Shown: positions 35,299-45,703 of the stretch, piece by piece
How positions within the stretch are numbered: position 1 is the first letter of the stretch
How the letters are laid out: each line of letters begins with the position of its first letter
Made by a program: the position numbers and the translations under genes
NCBI GenBank assembly: GCA_038997305.1
Contig: JAWAZZ010000001.1
Location: 1 to 64,000 of the forward strand
Length of the DNA stretch: 64,000 nt
Source: JAHLMO01 sp038997305
GTDB lineage: Archaea > Aenigmatarchaeota > Aenigmatarchaeia > CG10238-14 > SpSt-28
Reading direction: 5' to 3'
The notes under the pieces: generated by a model
The model's input: the letters and a program-made list of their open reading frames with translations, nothing else
Databases searched by the model: none
What the model was told of the DNA's origin: nothing

Positions 35299-35712
35299 AT
35301 GGGTAAAAATATTATTAACTTTATAGTAGTTACAATAATAGCACTTATTAGCCTAACATATGTTCATGAAATAGGTCATGCAACTATGGCAAAAATGTAT
35401 GATTGCGATTCTAAATCTATAATTTTTGATAATAGTTTAGTTTCTTATACGATTGTAAGCTGCAAAAAAGGTTACGAAATGATAGCATTGGGTGGTTTAA
35501 TTTTTTCATCTCTTTTTTCTCTTTTATTCATCATTTTTGGAAGAGAATATTTTTTAATGTCTATTTCTCTTTCTATTTTACTTTCTTTAGAAGATTTATC
35601 ATTATTTTTAAATCCTTTATTACCTATTGGTTTAGCAGCTTTTCTTTCTTTTTTATCATATTTTTATCTGTTTGATTCTTCTAAATTAAAGAAGAAAGAA
35701 AACTTCTTATAA
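35299..35712 (+). CDS. Small M50-like membrane protein with HEIGH
   Basis: 137 residues and about four transmembrane helices. The first helix ends in HEIGH (His23, Glu24, His27), the zinc motif position of site-2-type proteases, and a later ALGGLIFSSL segment is compatible with that family. The usual second motif (NxxPxxxxDG) is not evident; FLNPLLPIGLAAFL is the nearest match and lacks the aspartate. It may be a reduced or inactive M50 relative. It overlaps the udg stop on the other strand by 32 bp. Confidence 0.65.
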   Translation: MGKNIINFIVVTIIALISLTYVHEIGHATMAKMYDCDSKSIIFDNSLVSYTIVSCKKGYEMIALGGLIFSSLFSLLFIIFGREYFLMSISLSILLSLEDLSLFLNPLLPIGLAAFLSFLSYFYLFDSSKLKKKENFL

Positions 35713-36274
35713 AATCTTTGTTTTTTAGCCAATCGCTTATTATTATTTCTCTTAAGTTTGGATTATAGAGAGCACTTGCTGGATGGAACATGGGAAGCAC
35801 AAAATATTTTTTAAACTCAAAAACTTTTCCATGCACTCCCATATTAACAAACTTCTTTCCATTTTTTTCGAAAATGTATCTAGTTGCAATTTCTCCAAGA
35901 GTTATTATTAGTCGAGGCTTTATTAATTCTATTTGATTGTCTAAATAGAGAGAAGTGCAAATGGCTATTTGCTTATCACTTGGTTTGTTGTTTGGGGGAA
36001 TACATTTAACAACATTAGTTATGTAAACATCTTCTCTTTTTATACCAACCATTTCTAATAATTCATTTAAAAACTTTCCTGCAGCTCCTACAAAAGGTCT
36101 ACCTTGCAAATCTTCTTCTTTTCCAGGTCCCAAACCAATTAACATAATTTTCGAATTTATATTACCTTCTCCTGGAACTGCATTTTTTCTTAATTTATGC
36201 AATTCACATTTTTGACAAATTTTTATTTGTTCTTCTAATTCTTTAATTTTTTTGATTTTTTCTTCAGAATCCAT
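35681..36274 (-). CDS. Family 4 uracil-DNA glycosylase
   Basis: 197 residues. The four [4Fe-4S] ligands are Cys20, Cys23, Cys91 and Cys106. Motif 1 reads GLGPG (47-51) followed by EED and GRPFVGAAG, and motif 2 is HPASAL (His164). Family 4 enzymes usually have GE(A/G)PG, so the glutamate is replaced by Leu48. The protein otherwise looks complete. It would excise uracil from deaminated cytosine, a frequent lesion at high temperature. Whether the substitution changes activity is open. Confidence 0.88.
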   Translation of the reverse strand: MDSEEKIKKIKELEEQIKICQKCELHKLRKNAVPGEGNINSKIMLIGLGPGKEEDLQGRPFVGAAGKFLNELLEMVGIKREDVYITNVVKCIPPNNKPSDKQIAICTSLYLDNQIELIKPRLIITLGEIATRYIFEKNGKKFVNMGVHGKVFEFKKYFVLPMFHPASALYNPNLREIIISDWLKNKDFIRSFLSSLI

Positions 36275-36314
36275 AATTTTTCTAAAAAATATTTAATAAA
36301 AGGAATATTTAATT

Positions 36315-36965
36315 ATGAAAGTTTTTGAAATAAAAAACATTAAAATAGAGTGGCTAGGTCATGCGAGTTTTAGGGTAAGAAACAACTTAGTAATTTATTT
36401 CGATCCATATATTTTAGATGAAAATCCGATAAAAGCAGATGTTATATTTGTTTCTCATGATCATTTCGATCATAAAGATGATGGAAATATAAAGAAAATA
36501 TCTCGAGAAGATACAATAGTTATTGGTCCAAGGAGCGTAACGAAAGATTATAAAAATTCAATTACAGTAAAGCCTTATGATGAACTAGAAATTAAGGGAA
36601 TAAAAGTCAAAGCGTTTCCTGCATACAATCCCAAAAAACCATTTCATCCAAAAGAAAAGGGCTATGTTGGTTTTATAGTAGAAATCGATAGTTTAAAAAT
36701 TTATCATCCTGGTGATACAGAATTGATAGAAGAAATGAAAGAGCTTTCGAAAGAAAAGATAGATGTTGCGCTTTTGCCAATAGGCGGAACTTATGTAATG
36801 GACGTTGAGCAAGCATTAAAAGCTATTGAATACATTCAACCAAAATATGTTATTCCTATGCATTATGGAAAATGGAGAGATATAGAGCTAAAGGCTGATG
36901 TAGAAAAGTTTAAAAAAGAAGCGAAAGTTGAAGTAATTGTTTTAGAAGGTTTAGGTAAAAAATGA
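36315..36965 (+). CDS. UPF0173-type metallo-beta-lactamase fold hydrolase
   Basis: 216 residues. The metal motif SHDHFDHKD lies at about 46-54. WLGHASFRV at the start, HPGDTE in the middle and PMHYGKW near the end fit the UlaG/UPF0173 family of metal-dependent hydrolases. The substrate is unknown. It overlaps the downstream glycosyltransferase by 4 bp, so the two are co-translated. Confidence 0.85.
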   Translation: MKVFEIKNIKIEWLGHASFRVRNNLVIYFDPYILDENPIKADVIFVSHDHFDHKDDGNIKKISREDTIVIGPRSVTKDYKNSITVKPYDELEIKGIKVKAFPAYNPKKPFHPKEKGYVGFIVEIDSLKIYHPGDTELIEEMKELSKEKIDVALLPIGGTYVMDVEQALKAIEYIQPKYVIPMHYGKWRDIELKADVEKFKKEAKVEVIVLEGLGKK

Positions 36966-38137
36966 GGATAGCACTTTTTGCTTGGGAAAGCTTACATTCT
37001 ATAGCTGTTGGAGGATTAGCAGTGCATGTTACCGAATTAGCAGCTGCTTTAGAGAGATTAGGTAATGAAGTTCATGTTTTTACTCGAATAGGTCCAAATC
37101 AAGGGATTTATAGTTTTATTGATGGTGTACATTATCATAGAGTTAGTTTTGCATTTGACAGCGATTTAATTAGAGAGTTAACAGTTAACATGGCAAGGAG
37201 TATGGTAGAAAGATTTTTTGAAGTCGAAAGTATATATGGAAAATTTGATATTATACATGGACATGATTGGCATGTTGTTACTGCTTTAGATGAAATAAAA
37301 AGAGTTAGAGGAATAAAAACAGTTTTTACGTTGCATTCAACCCAATATGGAAGAGATGGTAATGCATTTTTTGATGGAAAAGCAAAACATATAAGAGATT
37401 TAGAATGGTTTGGTACATATATTGCTGATAGAGTTATAGTATGTTCTCAAACTATGAAAGAAGAAATTATGAATATTTATCAAGTACCAGAATGGAAAAT
37501 AAGAGTAATTCCTAATGGAATTTGGGCGAGGAATTTTGATGGAGAAATAGATCCTTATCATGATGTTAAAAAACATTTTGGTTTTGGTGTTTATGATCCA
37601 CTAATAGTTTTTGTTGGTAGAATGACACATCAAAAAGGAGTAGATATTTTGTTAGAAGCAGTTCCTTTAGTTTTAAAAGATTTTCCCAATGCAAAATTCA
37701 TTTTTATTGGCGATGGATATTTAAAACCACAACTAGAAAGAAGAGCTTATGAGCTAGGTTTATTAAACAATAGCGTATTCTTTACTGGATATGTTAGTGA
37801 CGAATGGAAAACAAAGATTGTTAAAGCAAGTGATTGTGTAGTTGTTCCTAGTAGAAATGAACCATTTGGTATTGTTGTTTTAGAAGCTTGGAGTTGTAAA
37901 AAGCCAGTAATTGCGACAATAAATACTGGTGCAGGCGAATTAATATGGCATGGTGTTAATGGTTATAAAGTTTATTTGAATCCAGAAAGTATTGCCTGGG
38001 GAATTAAAGAAATTCTAAAGAATCCTTTACATGCAAGATATATGGGAGAAAATGGAAGAAAGATTGCTGAAACAATTTTCAATTGGGATAATGTTGCAAA
38101 ACAAACATTAAGAGTTTATGAAGAGTTATTAAGATAG
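36962..38137 (+). CDS. GT4-family glycosyltransferase, glycogen-synthase-like
   Basis: 391 residues with two Rossmann domains (GT-B). The N-terminal loop has GGLAVHVTELAAALERLG, the hinge carries VFVGRMTHQKGVDILLEA, and the donor-site E-x7-E lies in EPFGIVVLE. GT4 enzymes retain anomeric configuration and use nucleotide sugars. Its convergence with a second GT4 gene and a GT5 gene marks a small glucan-synthesis cluster. The precise product is unknown. Confidence 0.85.
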   Translation: MRIALFAWESLHSIAVGGLAVHVTELAAALERLGNEVHVFTRIGPNQGIYSFIDGVHYHRVSFAFDSDLIRELTVNMARSMVERFFEVESIYGKFDIIHGHDWHVVTALDEIKRVRGIKTVFTLHSTQYGRDGNAFFDGKAKHIRDLEWFGTYIADRVIVCSQTMKEEIMNIYQVPEWKIRVIPNGIWARNFDGEIDPYHDVKKHFGFGVYDPLIVFVGRMTHQKGVDILLEAVPLVLKDFPNAKFIFIGDGYLKPQLERRAYELGLLNNSVFFTGYVSDEWKTKIVKASDCVVVPSRNEPFGIVVLEAWSCKKPVIATINTGAGELIWHGVNGYKVYLNPESIAWGIKEILKNPLHARYMGENGRKIAETIFNWDNVAKQTLRVYEELLR

Positions 38138-38138
38138 T

Positions 38139-39377
38139 TTATCTTTTTAATAAACTTTCATATATATCTAAAGTTTTCTTTACAGTATACTCAATCTTAA
38201 ACATCTCTTCTACTCTTTTTCTTCCATTCTTTCCCCATTTTTTTGCTTCATCTAAATTACTCAGTACAACATCAATACCCCAAGCAATATCTAAAGGATC
38301 TTCTCCATTTACATGCACTCCAGTTCTATTTTCGCCGCTAGGTACTACTTGCTCCTTTAAACCATTTACATTTTTTGCACCTACTACAACTGGTTTTTCC
38401 ATGGCCATGGCTTCTAAACTAACTATTCCAAAAGGTTCATTAATGCTTGGGAAAACGCAAACATCAGCTAATGCGTAATGGGCAATTCTTTCTTCCTCAC
38501 TAACCCATTTAGAATATATTTCTACATTATGCAAATTTAGTTGTTGTTTTAGTTGCAATAAATTCGAATATTCTTCTCCTTTACCCAAAATTATTAGCTT
38601 AACATCTTTATGTTTTTTGTTTATTTCGACCATAGCTTTTAGTAAATTATAAACACCTTTTATCCATGTTAATCTCCCAACGAAAAGTATAACTTTTTCG
38701 TTTTCTATTTTATATCTTTGTTTTAGTTCTTCAACAAGTTTCCAATTCACATTTTTCGGATTGTATTTTTCTGTATCGATACCATTATAAACAACTTCTA
38801 TTTTTTCTTTTGGATAACCTAATTGAATTAAGAAATCTTTCATAGAGTAACTAACTGTAATTATTTTATCTGCATAGTTTGCTGCCACCCTCTCAATTTC
38901 TTTTATTGTTTCACTTCCACCTCCTAAAGCTCTTTGCTCTTCTATAGAATGAATATGAAAAACAGCAGGTAATTTTGTATTTTTCTTTGAAATAATTCCT
39001 GCGAAAGCTGATAACCAATCGTGAAAGCTAATTATATCAAACTTTCTTTTTTGTTTTTTTATCAAAAGGTTTACGAACTTTGTAGAAGACAAAATATTAT
39101 ATGTATAAATATCTGCAAAAAACTTTAAATGCCAACCCCATCTTCTCAAATCTTCTTTAACTACTAGAGGAAAGATATCCATTACATCTACTAACATTGG
39201 TCTATGAATTTCGATTCCGTTCCAAATTTCATAAGTTTCTAATTCACCATTATTTAAAGTAAAGACAGAAATATCGTTTCCTAACTCTTTCATTTTTCTG
39301 GTAACTTCTATCGCATATGTTCCTAATCCACCAACTAATAATGGATAGTATTCGTAGCAAAAAAATGCTATATTCAT
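38139..39377 (-). CDS. GT4-family glycosyltransferase
   Basis: 412 residues from the ATG at 39377, which overlaps the upstream GT5 gene's stop (ATGA). Longer in-frame starts would run into that gene. GGLGTYAIEVTRKMKELG forms the N-terminal loop, VGRLTWIKGVYNLLKAM the hinge, and EPFGIVSLEA contains E-x7-E. It is similar in layout to the GT4 protein encoded convergently at 36962. It probably acts with the GT5 enzyme in synthesising a storage or surface glucan. Confidence 0.85.
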   Translation of the reverse strand: MNIAFFCYEYYPLLVGGLGTYAIEVTRKMKELGNDISVFTLNNGELETYEIWNGIEIHRPMLVDVMDIFPLVVKEDLRRWGWHLKFFADIYTYNILSSTKFVNLLIKKQKRKFDIISFHDWLSAFAGIISKKNTKLPAVFHIHSIEEQRALGGGSETIKEIERVAANYADKIITVSYSMKDFLIQLGYPKEKIEVVYNGIDTEKYNPKNVNWKLVEELKQRYKIENEKVILFVGRLTWIKGVYNLLKAMVEINKKHKDVKLIILGKGEEYSNLLQLKQQLNLHNVEIYSKWVSEEERIAHYALADVCVFPSINEPFGIVSLEAMAMEKPVVVGAKNVNGLKEQVVPSGENRTGVHVNGEDPLDIAWGIDVVLSNLDEAKKWGKNGRKRVEEMFKIEYTVKKTLDIYESLLKR

Positions 39378-40867
39378 ATGAGTTTCATATATATTTGATA
39401 AACATATTTTAGTGCACAGTTTCTCATATCTACAATGTTTTCGCTCTTCAGACAATTAATTAATAATCTTTTCCATTTGTATTTATCTCTATAAATTTCT
39501 ACAACTTTTTTGAATTTTTCTAAAAACGCATATCCTCCAAATTCTCTATATTCATCTTCCCAAACTAAAAAAGCATTACCACTCAACGTTGTTTCATCAA
39601 AATCGCTCAATGCTTCATCTAATCCTCCTGTTTTAGTTCCTAGAGTTGGAGTTGCATTTACTAATGCCATCATATAACCAGTACCACAAGGCTCTTTGTT
39701 TGGCAATGAAGGATATAATAATAAATCGCTTCCAGCATACATTAGTTTTGCTAATTCTTCATCAAAACCATAGATAAAAACAAATTCTTTGTATTTTTGA
39801 TGAAATTCTCTAAATTTATCTGCTAAATATTTTCCATGCATATCGTTTGGATGATGTTTACCCAATACAATAAATTGCGCTCCAAGATTTATCATATCTG
39901 GAATTACTTTTATTATTTCATCAAAACCTTTTTGGTGTGCTATTCTTCTAGGCATAGAAACTATTATTTTGTTTTCATCAAGTCTTTTTCCAGTAAGTTG
40001 ATAAACTTTTTCTATTAACTCTCTTTTCTTTTTGTTCTTTATTACCAACACATTTTTTATGTTCGCATTTTTATATTCTTCATTTTGCCAATAATCTATA
40101 TCTATTCCGTTTAGTATTCCAAAAACCTTTTTCTCTATGAAAACATTTTTTAAACCTTCGCCATAAACTTTTAAAGTAACTTCATAATCTTTGCTAACAG
40201 TATTAACTATGTCGCTGAGCTTTACTCCACAATACATTAAGTTTATTTTTCCATCATAGATTAAGTTGTAATGGGAATTATCACTAATTTCATTTAATCT
40301 AGAAGTATCAAAAATTTGCTGATATGCAGGACCAGCGTTATGTATTGTGAAGACAAATTTTACATTAGAAAAGTCAAAATAATGTACGCTATTTTTTGCA
40401 TAAAAGACAACTAAACTTGTTAGCGCATCGTTTAGATGGATTATATCAGGAATAACTTTTATAAATCTCAAAAGTTCTAGAGTTCCTTTACCTAAGAATA
40501 TTGCATATTTTAGTAAATCTCCGTAATAAAGCGCTTTACATATTTCTTCGTTAAAAAGGAAGTAAAAATCTGCACCATATTTTTTTGTTTTGAATATTTG
40601 CGTATTGTATTGTTTGTCTATTGGTATTGTTATTTCTCCAATTTTTTCTAAATTTAGATCCGAATAATCAATTTCTTCAAAATTATTAGAATCATTAACC
40701 TTATATTTGTAAAGAGTAGAGACTACAATCATTTTCAATCCTAATTCGCTAAGTGCTTTTACTAGTTCTTCAGCAACTTGACCTAAGCCACCAGCACGAT
40801 TTTTAAAAGTTTTTAATTCTGGAGTTACAAAAACAATAGTTTTGTTTATAAGGTAATTATTAACCAT
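39374..40867 (-). CDS. Glycogen synthase-like GT5 glycosyltransferase
   Basis: 497 residues, the usual size for GT5. The starch/glycogen synthase N-terminal domain has RAGGLGQVAEELVKAL (the KxGGL equivalent), a HNAGPAYQ segment and ILNGIDIDYW. The C-terminal domain has RRIAHQKGFD and PSLPNKEPCGTGYMMAL, followed by KTGGLDE. It extends alpha-1,4-glucan from a nucleotide-glucose donor. Paired with the debranching enzyme at 28844, it supports glycogen storage. Divergent from the signal peptidase gene, 22 bp apart. Confidence 0.9.
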   Translation of the reverse strand: MVNNYLINKTIVFVTPELKTFKNRAGGLGQVAEELVKALSELGLKMIVVSTLYKYKVNDSNNFEEIDYSDLNLEKIGEITIPIDKQYNTQIFKTKKYGADFYFLFNEEICKALYYGDLLKYAIFLGKGTLELLRFIKVIPDIIHLNDALTSLVVFYAKNSVHYFDFSNVKFVFTIHNAGPAYQQIFDTSRLNEISDNSHYNLIYDGKINLMYCGVKLSDIVNTVSKDYEVTLKVYGEGLKNVFIEKKVFGILNGIDIDYWQNEEYKNANIKNVLVIKNKKKRELIEKVYQLTGKRLDENKIIVSMPRRIAHQKGFDEIIKVIPDMINLGAQFIVLGKHHPNDMHGKYLADKFREFHQKYKEFVFIYGFDEELAKLMYAGSDLLLYPSLPNKEPCGTGYMMALVNATPTLGTKTGGLDEALSDFDETTLSGNAFLVWEDEYREFGGYAFLEKFKKVVEIYRDKYKWKRLLINCLKSENIVDMRNCALKYVYQIYMKLI

Positions 40868-40889
40868 AATAAAATAATAGAATAAATTT

Positions 40890-41417
40890 ATGGCATATAT
40901 ATTTACGATAAAACTTCGAGATATATTGGAAATAGTAGTAATTTTTATTTTCGCACTTCTTTTTTATAATGCTTTAAGATTTTTGTTTAGTAATCCTTAT
41001 CCACTAGTTGTTGTTGTTAGTGGATCAATGATGCATGTAGAAGATTTAGAAAACAAACATTACAAATTCCTAGAAAAAAACTTTGGATATAATAGAAGTT
41101 ATATAGATTCTTGGCCATTAAAAAATGGATTTGGAATAGGAGATGTGTTAGTTGTTGTTAAAACTGAAGATTTAAAAGTTGGTGATGTAATAGTATTCAA
41201 AAATTATTGCCAAGATATTCCAATAGCTCATAGAATAATTAAGATTAACGAAGATGGAACTCTTCAAACTAAAGGAGATAATAATTACTTTCAGAATGTT
41301 TGGGCTTGTTATGATGAGAGAAGAATAAAAAAAGAAGATGTATATGGAAAGGTAGTATTAGTAATTCCTAAGATTGGTTTAATAAGGTATTTGATTTATC
41401 TAATTTTCAAGTTTTAA
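40890..41417 (+). CDS. Signal peptidase I (archaeal Sec11-like)
   Basis: 175 residues. An N-terminal transmembrane helix (about 12-34) precedes the catalytic SGSM with Ser46. AHRIIKI carries His114, and TKGDNN provides the conserved acidic residue (Asp130); the Ser-His pair is the archaeal/ER type. A C-terminal hydrophobic segment may be a second anchor. It would cleave signal peptides of the many secreted proteins in this window. Confidence 0.92.
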   Translation: MAYIFTIKLRDILEIVVIFIFALLFYNALRFLFSNPYPLVVVVSGSMMHVEDLENKHYKFLEKNFGYNRSYIDSWPLKNGFGIGDVLVVVKTEDLKVGDVIVFKNYCQDIPIAHRIIKINEDGTLQTKGDNNYFQNVWACYDERRIKKEDVYGKVVLVIPKIGLIRYLIYLIFKF

Positions 41418-41932
41418 ACTATTCCTATTTTTCTTCTTTCTAATTCTTTTTGTATAAACTTATATACTGTGGAATGCTTTTTGCCAGCTAATATCATTTC
41501 TATGGCAGTTCTTAGCAGACTTAAATTTTCTTCGCTTGTAATAAAACCAACAACGTTTCTAGAAATTATTATTTTAGATTTTGTAAGTTCTTCTAAATTT
41601 CTTTTAAATATACCTCTTTCTCCTATAACTCTTCCCTTTAACTCTCTTAACCTATCTCTATTATCTTTGTTTATTAAAAAGTCTTTAATTTTTATGGTTT
41701 CGAATTTATAATTCTTCTTATATATTTTTTTACATTCTTCTTCATCAAAACCAAAACAAAATGCTTCTAGAACTTCTTTAGCCTTCAGAAGATTATAACC
41801 ATTCTCGCTTTCTATCTCTAAATTTTCATCCATTACATTTATTTTTACATCTAAAAAATTCTCAATTTCTTTTAAAAAATCTTCTTTTAGTAAAGCTTTC
41901 CTTTCTGAGGTTATATGTATTTGTACTTTCAT
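41414..41932 (-). CDS. KH-domain ribosome biogenesis protein Dim2/Pno1-like
   Basis: 172 residues from the ATG at 41932. An in-frame ATG 20 codons upstream would add a hydrophobic, unrelated N-terminus and overlap the divergent gene, so I reject it. Two KH domains are apparent, with LRELKGRVIGERGIFKRNLEEL as the signature (split as LRELKGRVIGERG and IFKRNLEEL) and GKKHSTVYKFIQKE at the end. Archaeal Dim2 binds the 3' end of 16S rRNA in 30S maturation. Confidence 0.9.
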   Translation of the reverse strand: MKVQIHITSERKALLKEDFLKEIENFLDVKINVMDENLEIESENGYNLLKAKEVLEAFCFGFDEEECKKIYKKNYKFETIKIKDFLINKDNRDRLRELKGRVIGERGIFKRNLEELTKSKIIISRNVVGFITSEENLSLLRTAIEMILAGKKHSTVYKFIQKELERRKIGIV

Positions 41933-41974
41933 AAATAAAAATTTAAAAATTTTAAATATCAAAGAAATATAATA

Positions 41975-42601
41975 ATGAAAAAAGATTTTCAAGCTAAATT
42001 ATATTTAAAAGGTTTGGAGTATGAAGATTTATTAGGAAAAGTTAGACAAAATATTAGAGAGGGCAACTATAGAGAAGTTCTTGAAAGTTGTAAAAAAATA
42101 AAGAATGATGAATCTGGCAATTCATATTTAAAGGAATATTGTGATGAAATGTCTTCGATGGCTATTAGTTTAGCAATCACAGAACACGTAATTAAAGGAG
42201 ATTGGCAAGAACTGATGACTTTTTTTGGCAAAGTTCTCGACAAAGAATTTAGGGATGAATATTTCTTATCAAGGATTAGAGTAGAACCACATACAGTAAT
42301 TGAAGCAAGTATTAGAAAGTATGTAGATAAATGTAAAGACAAACAAGATTATGAATGTATGTTATATATGATAAAATTTTTTTCTGCCATGTATAAAAAG
42401 TCTAAATATAATGAGGAAAATGGATATAGAGGTTTCATGGATAAGATTAAATGGGAGGAACTTTCAGAAAAGCTAAAAAGAGATTATTTAGATATTTGTA
42501 GAAAAGACGATAAAAAATTTAGTAATTGTTTTTCAGAATTTTTATTACATTTTGGAATTCCATATGAATGCGTATCTAAGATAAGGGAAGCATTATTATA
42601 G
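41975..42601 (+). CDS. Hypothetical helical protein
   Basis: 208 residues, predicted nearly all alpha-helical, with repeated helix pairs (TPR/HEAT-like spacing) and scattered cysteines (CKKIKND, YCDEM, KCKDK, YECM, ICRK, NCFSE, YECVSK). There is no signal peptide. I do not recognise the family. It could be a scaffold. It is divergent from the Dim2 gene by 42 bp, and its stop abuts the cysS stop. Confidence 0.6.
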   Translation: MKKDFQAKLYLKGLEYEDLLGKVRQNIREGNYREVLESCKKIKNDESGNSYLKEYCDEMSSMAISLAITEHVIKGDWQELMTFFGKVLDKEFRDEYFLSRIRVEPHTVIEASIRKYVDKCKDKQDYECMLYMIKFFSAMYKKSKYNEENGYRGFMDKIKWEELSEKLKRDYLDICRKDDKKFSNCFSEFLLHFGIPYECVSKIREALL

Positions 42602-44023
<1,422 letters not shown>

Positions 44024-44066
44024 AAAATTCTTTTTTACAAAAAATTAAAAATAAGAGGTTTGCTGA

Positions 44067-44357
44067 TTATTTAGATAAAACTATTTCTATTGTTGATACG
44101 TTTACCTTTTTACCTGTTTGTGGATTATCTCTCTCTTCGCTATCTATTGTTATGCTTTTTATTTGCGCATCCTTTACGTATCTCTTTCTTACTATGTTTG
44201 CTACATCTACTGCCCTACTTATTGCCCTGCCTCTTGCTCTTATTTTTACTTCTTTTTGTCCTGCTCCGAACTGAGTTATTACTGCTAGGATATAGCTCAT
44301 TATAGGCTTCTTTCCTATTAGTATTACATTGTCTTCTTTCTTTACTTCTGCTACCAT
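44067..44357 (-). CDS. alba: Chromatin protein Alba
   Basis: 96 residues from the ATG at 44357. A longer start (44372) would add MHLFR and move away from the usual Alba N-terminus. The DNA/RNA-binding IGKKPIMSYILAVITQF loop and the AISRAVDVANIVRKRY helix are diagnostic. Alba compacts DNA and binds RNA in archaea. A TATA-like tract lies between it and the divergent membrane-protein gene at 44390. Confidence 0.95.
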   Translation of the reverse strand: MVAEVKKEDNVILIGKKPIMSYILAVITQFGAGQKEVKIRARGRAISRAVDVANIVRKRYVKDAQIKSITIDSEERDNPQTGKKVNVSTIEIVLSK

Positions 44358-44389
44358 TCTAAATAAATGCAATTAAAAAATATAAATTT

Positions 44390-44749
44390 ATGGTTGATTT
44401 TCAAAGCGTTTTATATGGGTTTGTATTACCCTTTTTTCTATTTTTTCTAATAATTTTTGCATTATTAAGAAGGACTAAAATTTTTGGTGAATATAATATA
44501 GAATTTGGAATATCTTTTATAATAGCCTTTTTAGGAACATACTGGCTTTATAATAACAATCTGTCTCAAGTTTTAATATCTTCTACAGGAATATTAATAG
44601 TAGTTCTTTTTGTAGCTGCTATAATACTTTCTATTGCATACAAATCTTATTCTAAAGTTAAAGAAGAAGAGTTAGAGGCTAAAAAAAGAATTCAAAAAGC
44701 AAGACAAGAATTACAACAAATACAAGAAAACAAGAAAAATAATAAATGA
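44390..44749 (+). CDS. Small membrane protein, three helices plus coiled-coil tail
   Basis: 119 residues. Three transmembrane helices (about 7-27, 36-55 and 60-84) and a charged helical tail with Gln/Lys/Glu (about 90-119). The first loop reads ALLRRTKIFGEYN, closely like ILRRLNIFSRW in the next gene's product, so the two are probably ancient duplicates. They overlap by 4 bp (ATGA). Function unknown. Confidence 0.65.
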   Translation: MVDFQSVLYGFVLPFFLFFLIIFALLRRTKIFGEYNIEFGISFIIAFLGTYWLYNNNLSQVLISSTGILIVVLFVAAIILSIAYKSYSKVKEEELEAKKRIQKARQELQQIQENKKNNK

Positions 44750-45027
44750 CGGACTTAATAATAGCTTTAGCATTCTTTTTTCTTGTTTATTTGTTGGTTT
44801 TTGGGATCTTAAGAAGATTAAATATTTTTTCTAGGTGGATTAATTTTATAATATCTTTTTCGGTTGCCTTTTATTCTTTTTTACTTTTTAACTATTATGA
44901 TCTCTTTTCTAAGTTTTTAGCTTTTATGTTTTTTGTCTTACTATTCTTTTTATTTGCTATATTAGTATATTCATCTTTAGTACTGACAAGAAGAGAGTGG
45001 AAAGAAGAAAAAGAAGAAAATAAATAA
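44746..45027 (+). CDS. Small membrane protein, paired with preceding
   Basis: 93 residues and three transmembrane helices, ending in a short charged tail (RREWKEEKEE). Shares the LRRxxIF loop with the preceding protein. Co-translated with it through an ATGA overlap, so they may form a heteromeric membrane complex. No known family recognised. Confidence 0.62.
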   Translation: MTDLIIALAFFFLVYLLVFGILRRLNIFSRWINFIISFSVAFYSFLLFNYYDLFSKFLAFMFFVLLFFLFAILVYSSLVLTRREWKEEKEENK

Positions 45028-45052
45028 TTATAAAAGCAAAATATAATATATT

Positions 45053-45703
45053 ATGCCTACTTTAAGGAGTGGTGCAGTTATAGTTGGAGCATATGCGACA
45101 AAAATAAGAAAAACTTTGTTTGCTCAGCTAAGAGATAAAGTAAAGTCTAAAGAGATGAGTGGACAAGAAGTAGCTAGAGCTGCAGGAGAAATTAATAAAA
45201 TGTTATATGTTCTTTTTGTAGAGAAATTAAGATTAGATAAAGGGGATGTTGTTAGAGTAACAATAGATTATGATGTAACTCCAGAGAATCAAATTGTCTG
45301 GAATTATCAAACTTTAAAAGTAGAAGCTTATCGAAAAGTTCCTGAAGATGAAGTTAATAGATATTTAAATGAAATATTAGAAGGGATTCAAAAAGTTTCT
45401 CAACTAAATGTTGAAGAATATGTAATAGAAAAAGTGAGAGAAACAAAATTAGGCGATATTATTTTTGATATTAAAAGAGATAAAAAAATAGTTGGAATAT
45501 TAATCGCTACTAATATAGATGATGAAGTTATAGTTAGGGGCGCAATAAAAAACCCACCATTTTTAATTAAAAAACAAAAAATAAAATTCGAAGAGAGTAT
45601 CGAAAATTCTGTTGCTAAAAACTTCCATAATTTGTTAAGAGGAGCAATTCCAACTAGCGAAGAAGAGGCAGAAAAAACAATAAAAGAAATTAGAGAACTT
45701 TAA
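45053..45703 (+). CDS. DUF2258-like archaeal protein
   Basis: 216 residues. The N-terminus TLRSGAVIVGAYATKIRKTLFAQL, an AGEINKMLYVLFVEKLRLDKGDVVRV segment (split as AGEINKMLYVLF and VEKLRLDKGDVVRV) and a later WNYQTLKVEAYRKVPEDE match what I recall of DUF2258, a conserved archaeal protein of unknown role. It is soluble and has no catalytic motif. The stop shares a base with the start of the endonuclease V gene, so they form an operon. Confidence 0.65.
   Translation: MPTLRSGAVIVGAYATKIRKTLFAQLRDKVKSKEMSGQEVARAAGEINKMLYVLFVEKLRLDKGDVVRVTIDYDVTPENQIVWNYQTLKVEAYRKVPEDEVNRYLNEILEGIQKVSQLNVEEYVIEKVRETKLGDIIFDIKRDKKIVGILIATNIDDEVIVRGAIKNPPFLIKKQKIKFEESIENSVAKNFHNLLRGAIPTSEEEAEKTIKEIREL

Noticed and set aside
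39378..39455. Upstream start for the GT4 gene at 38139
   Set aside because: The ATG overlapping the GT5 stop gives the typical GT4 N-terminus (NIAFFCYEYYP); the extension reads into GT5 in another frame.
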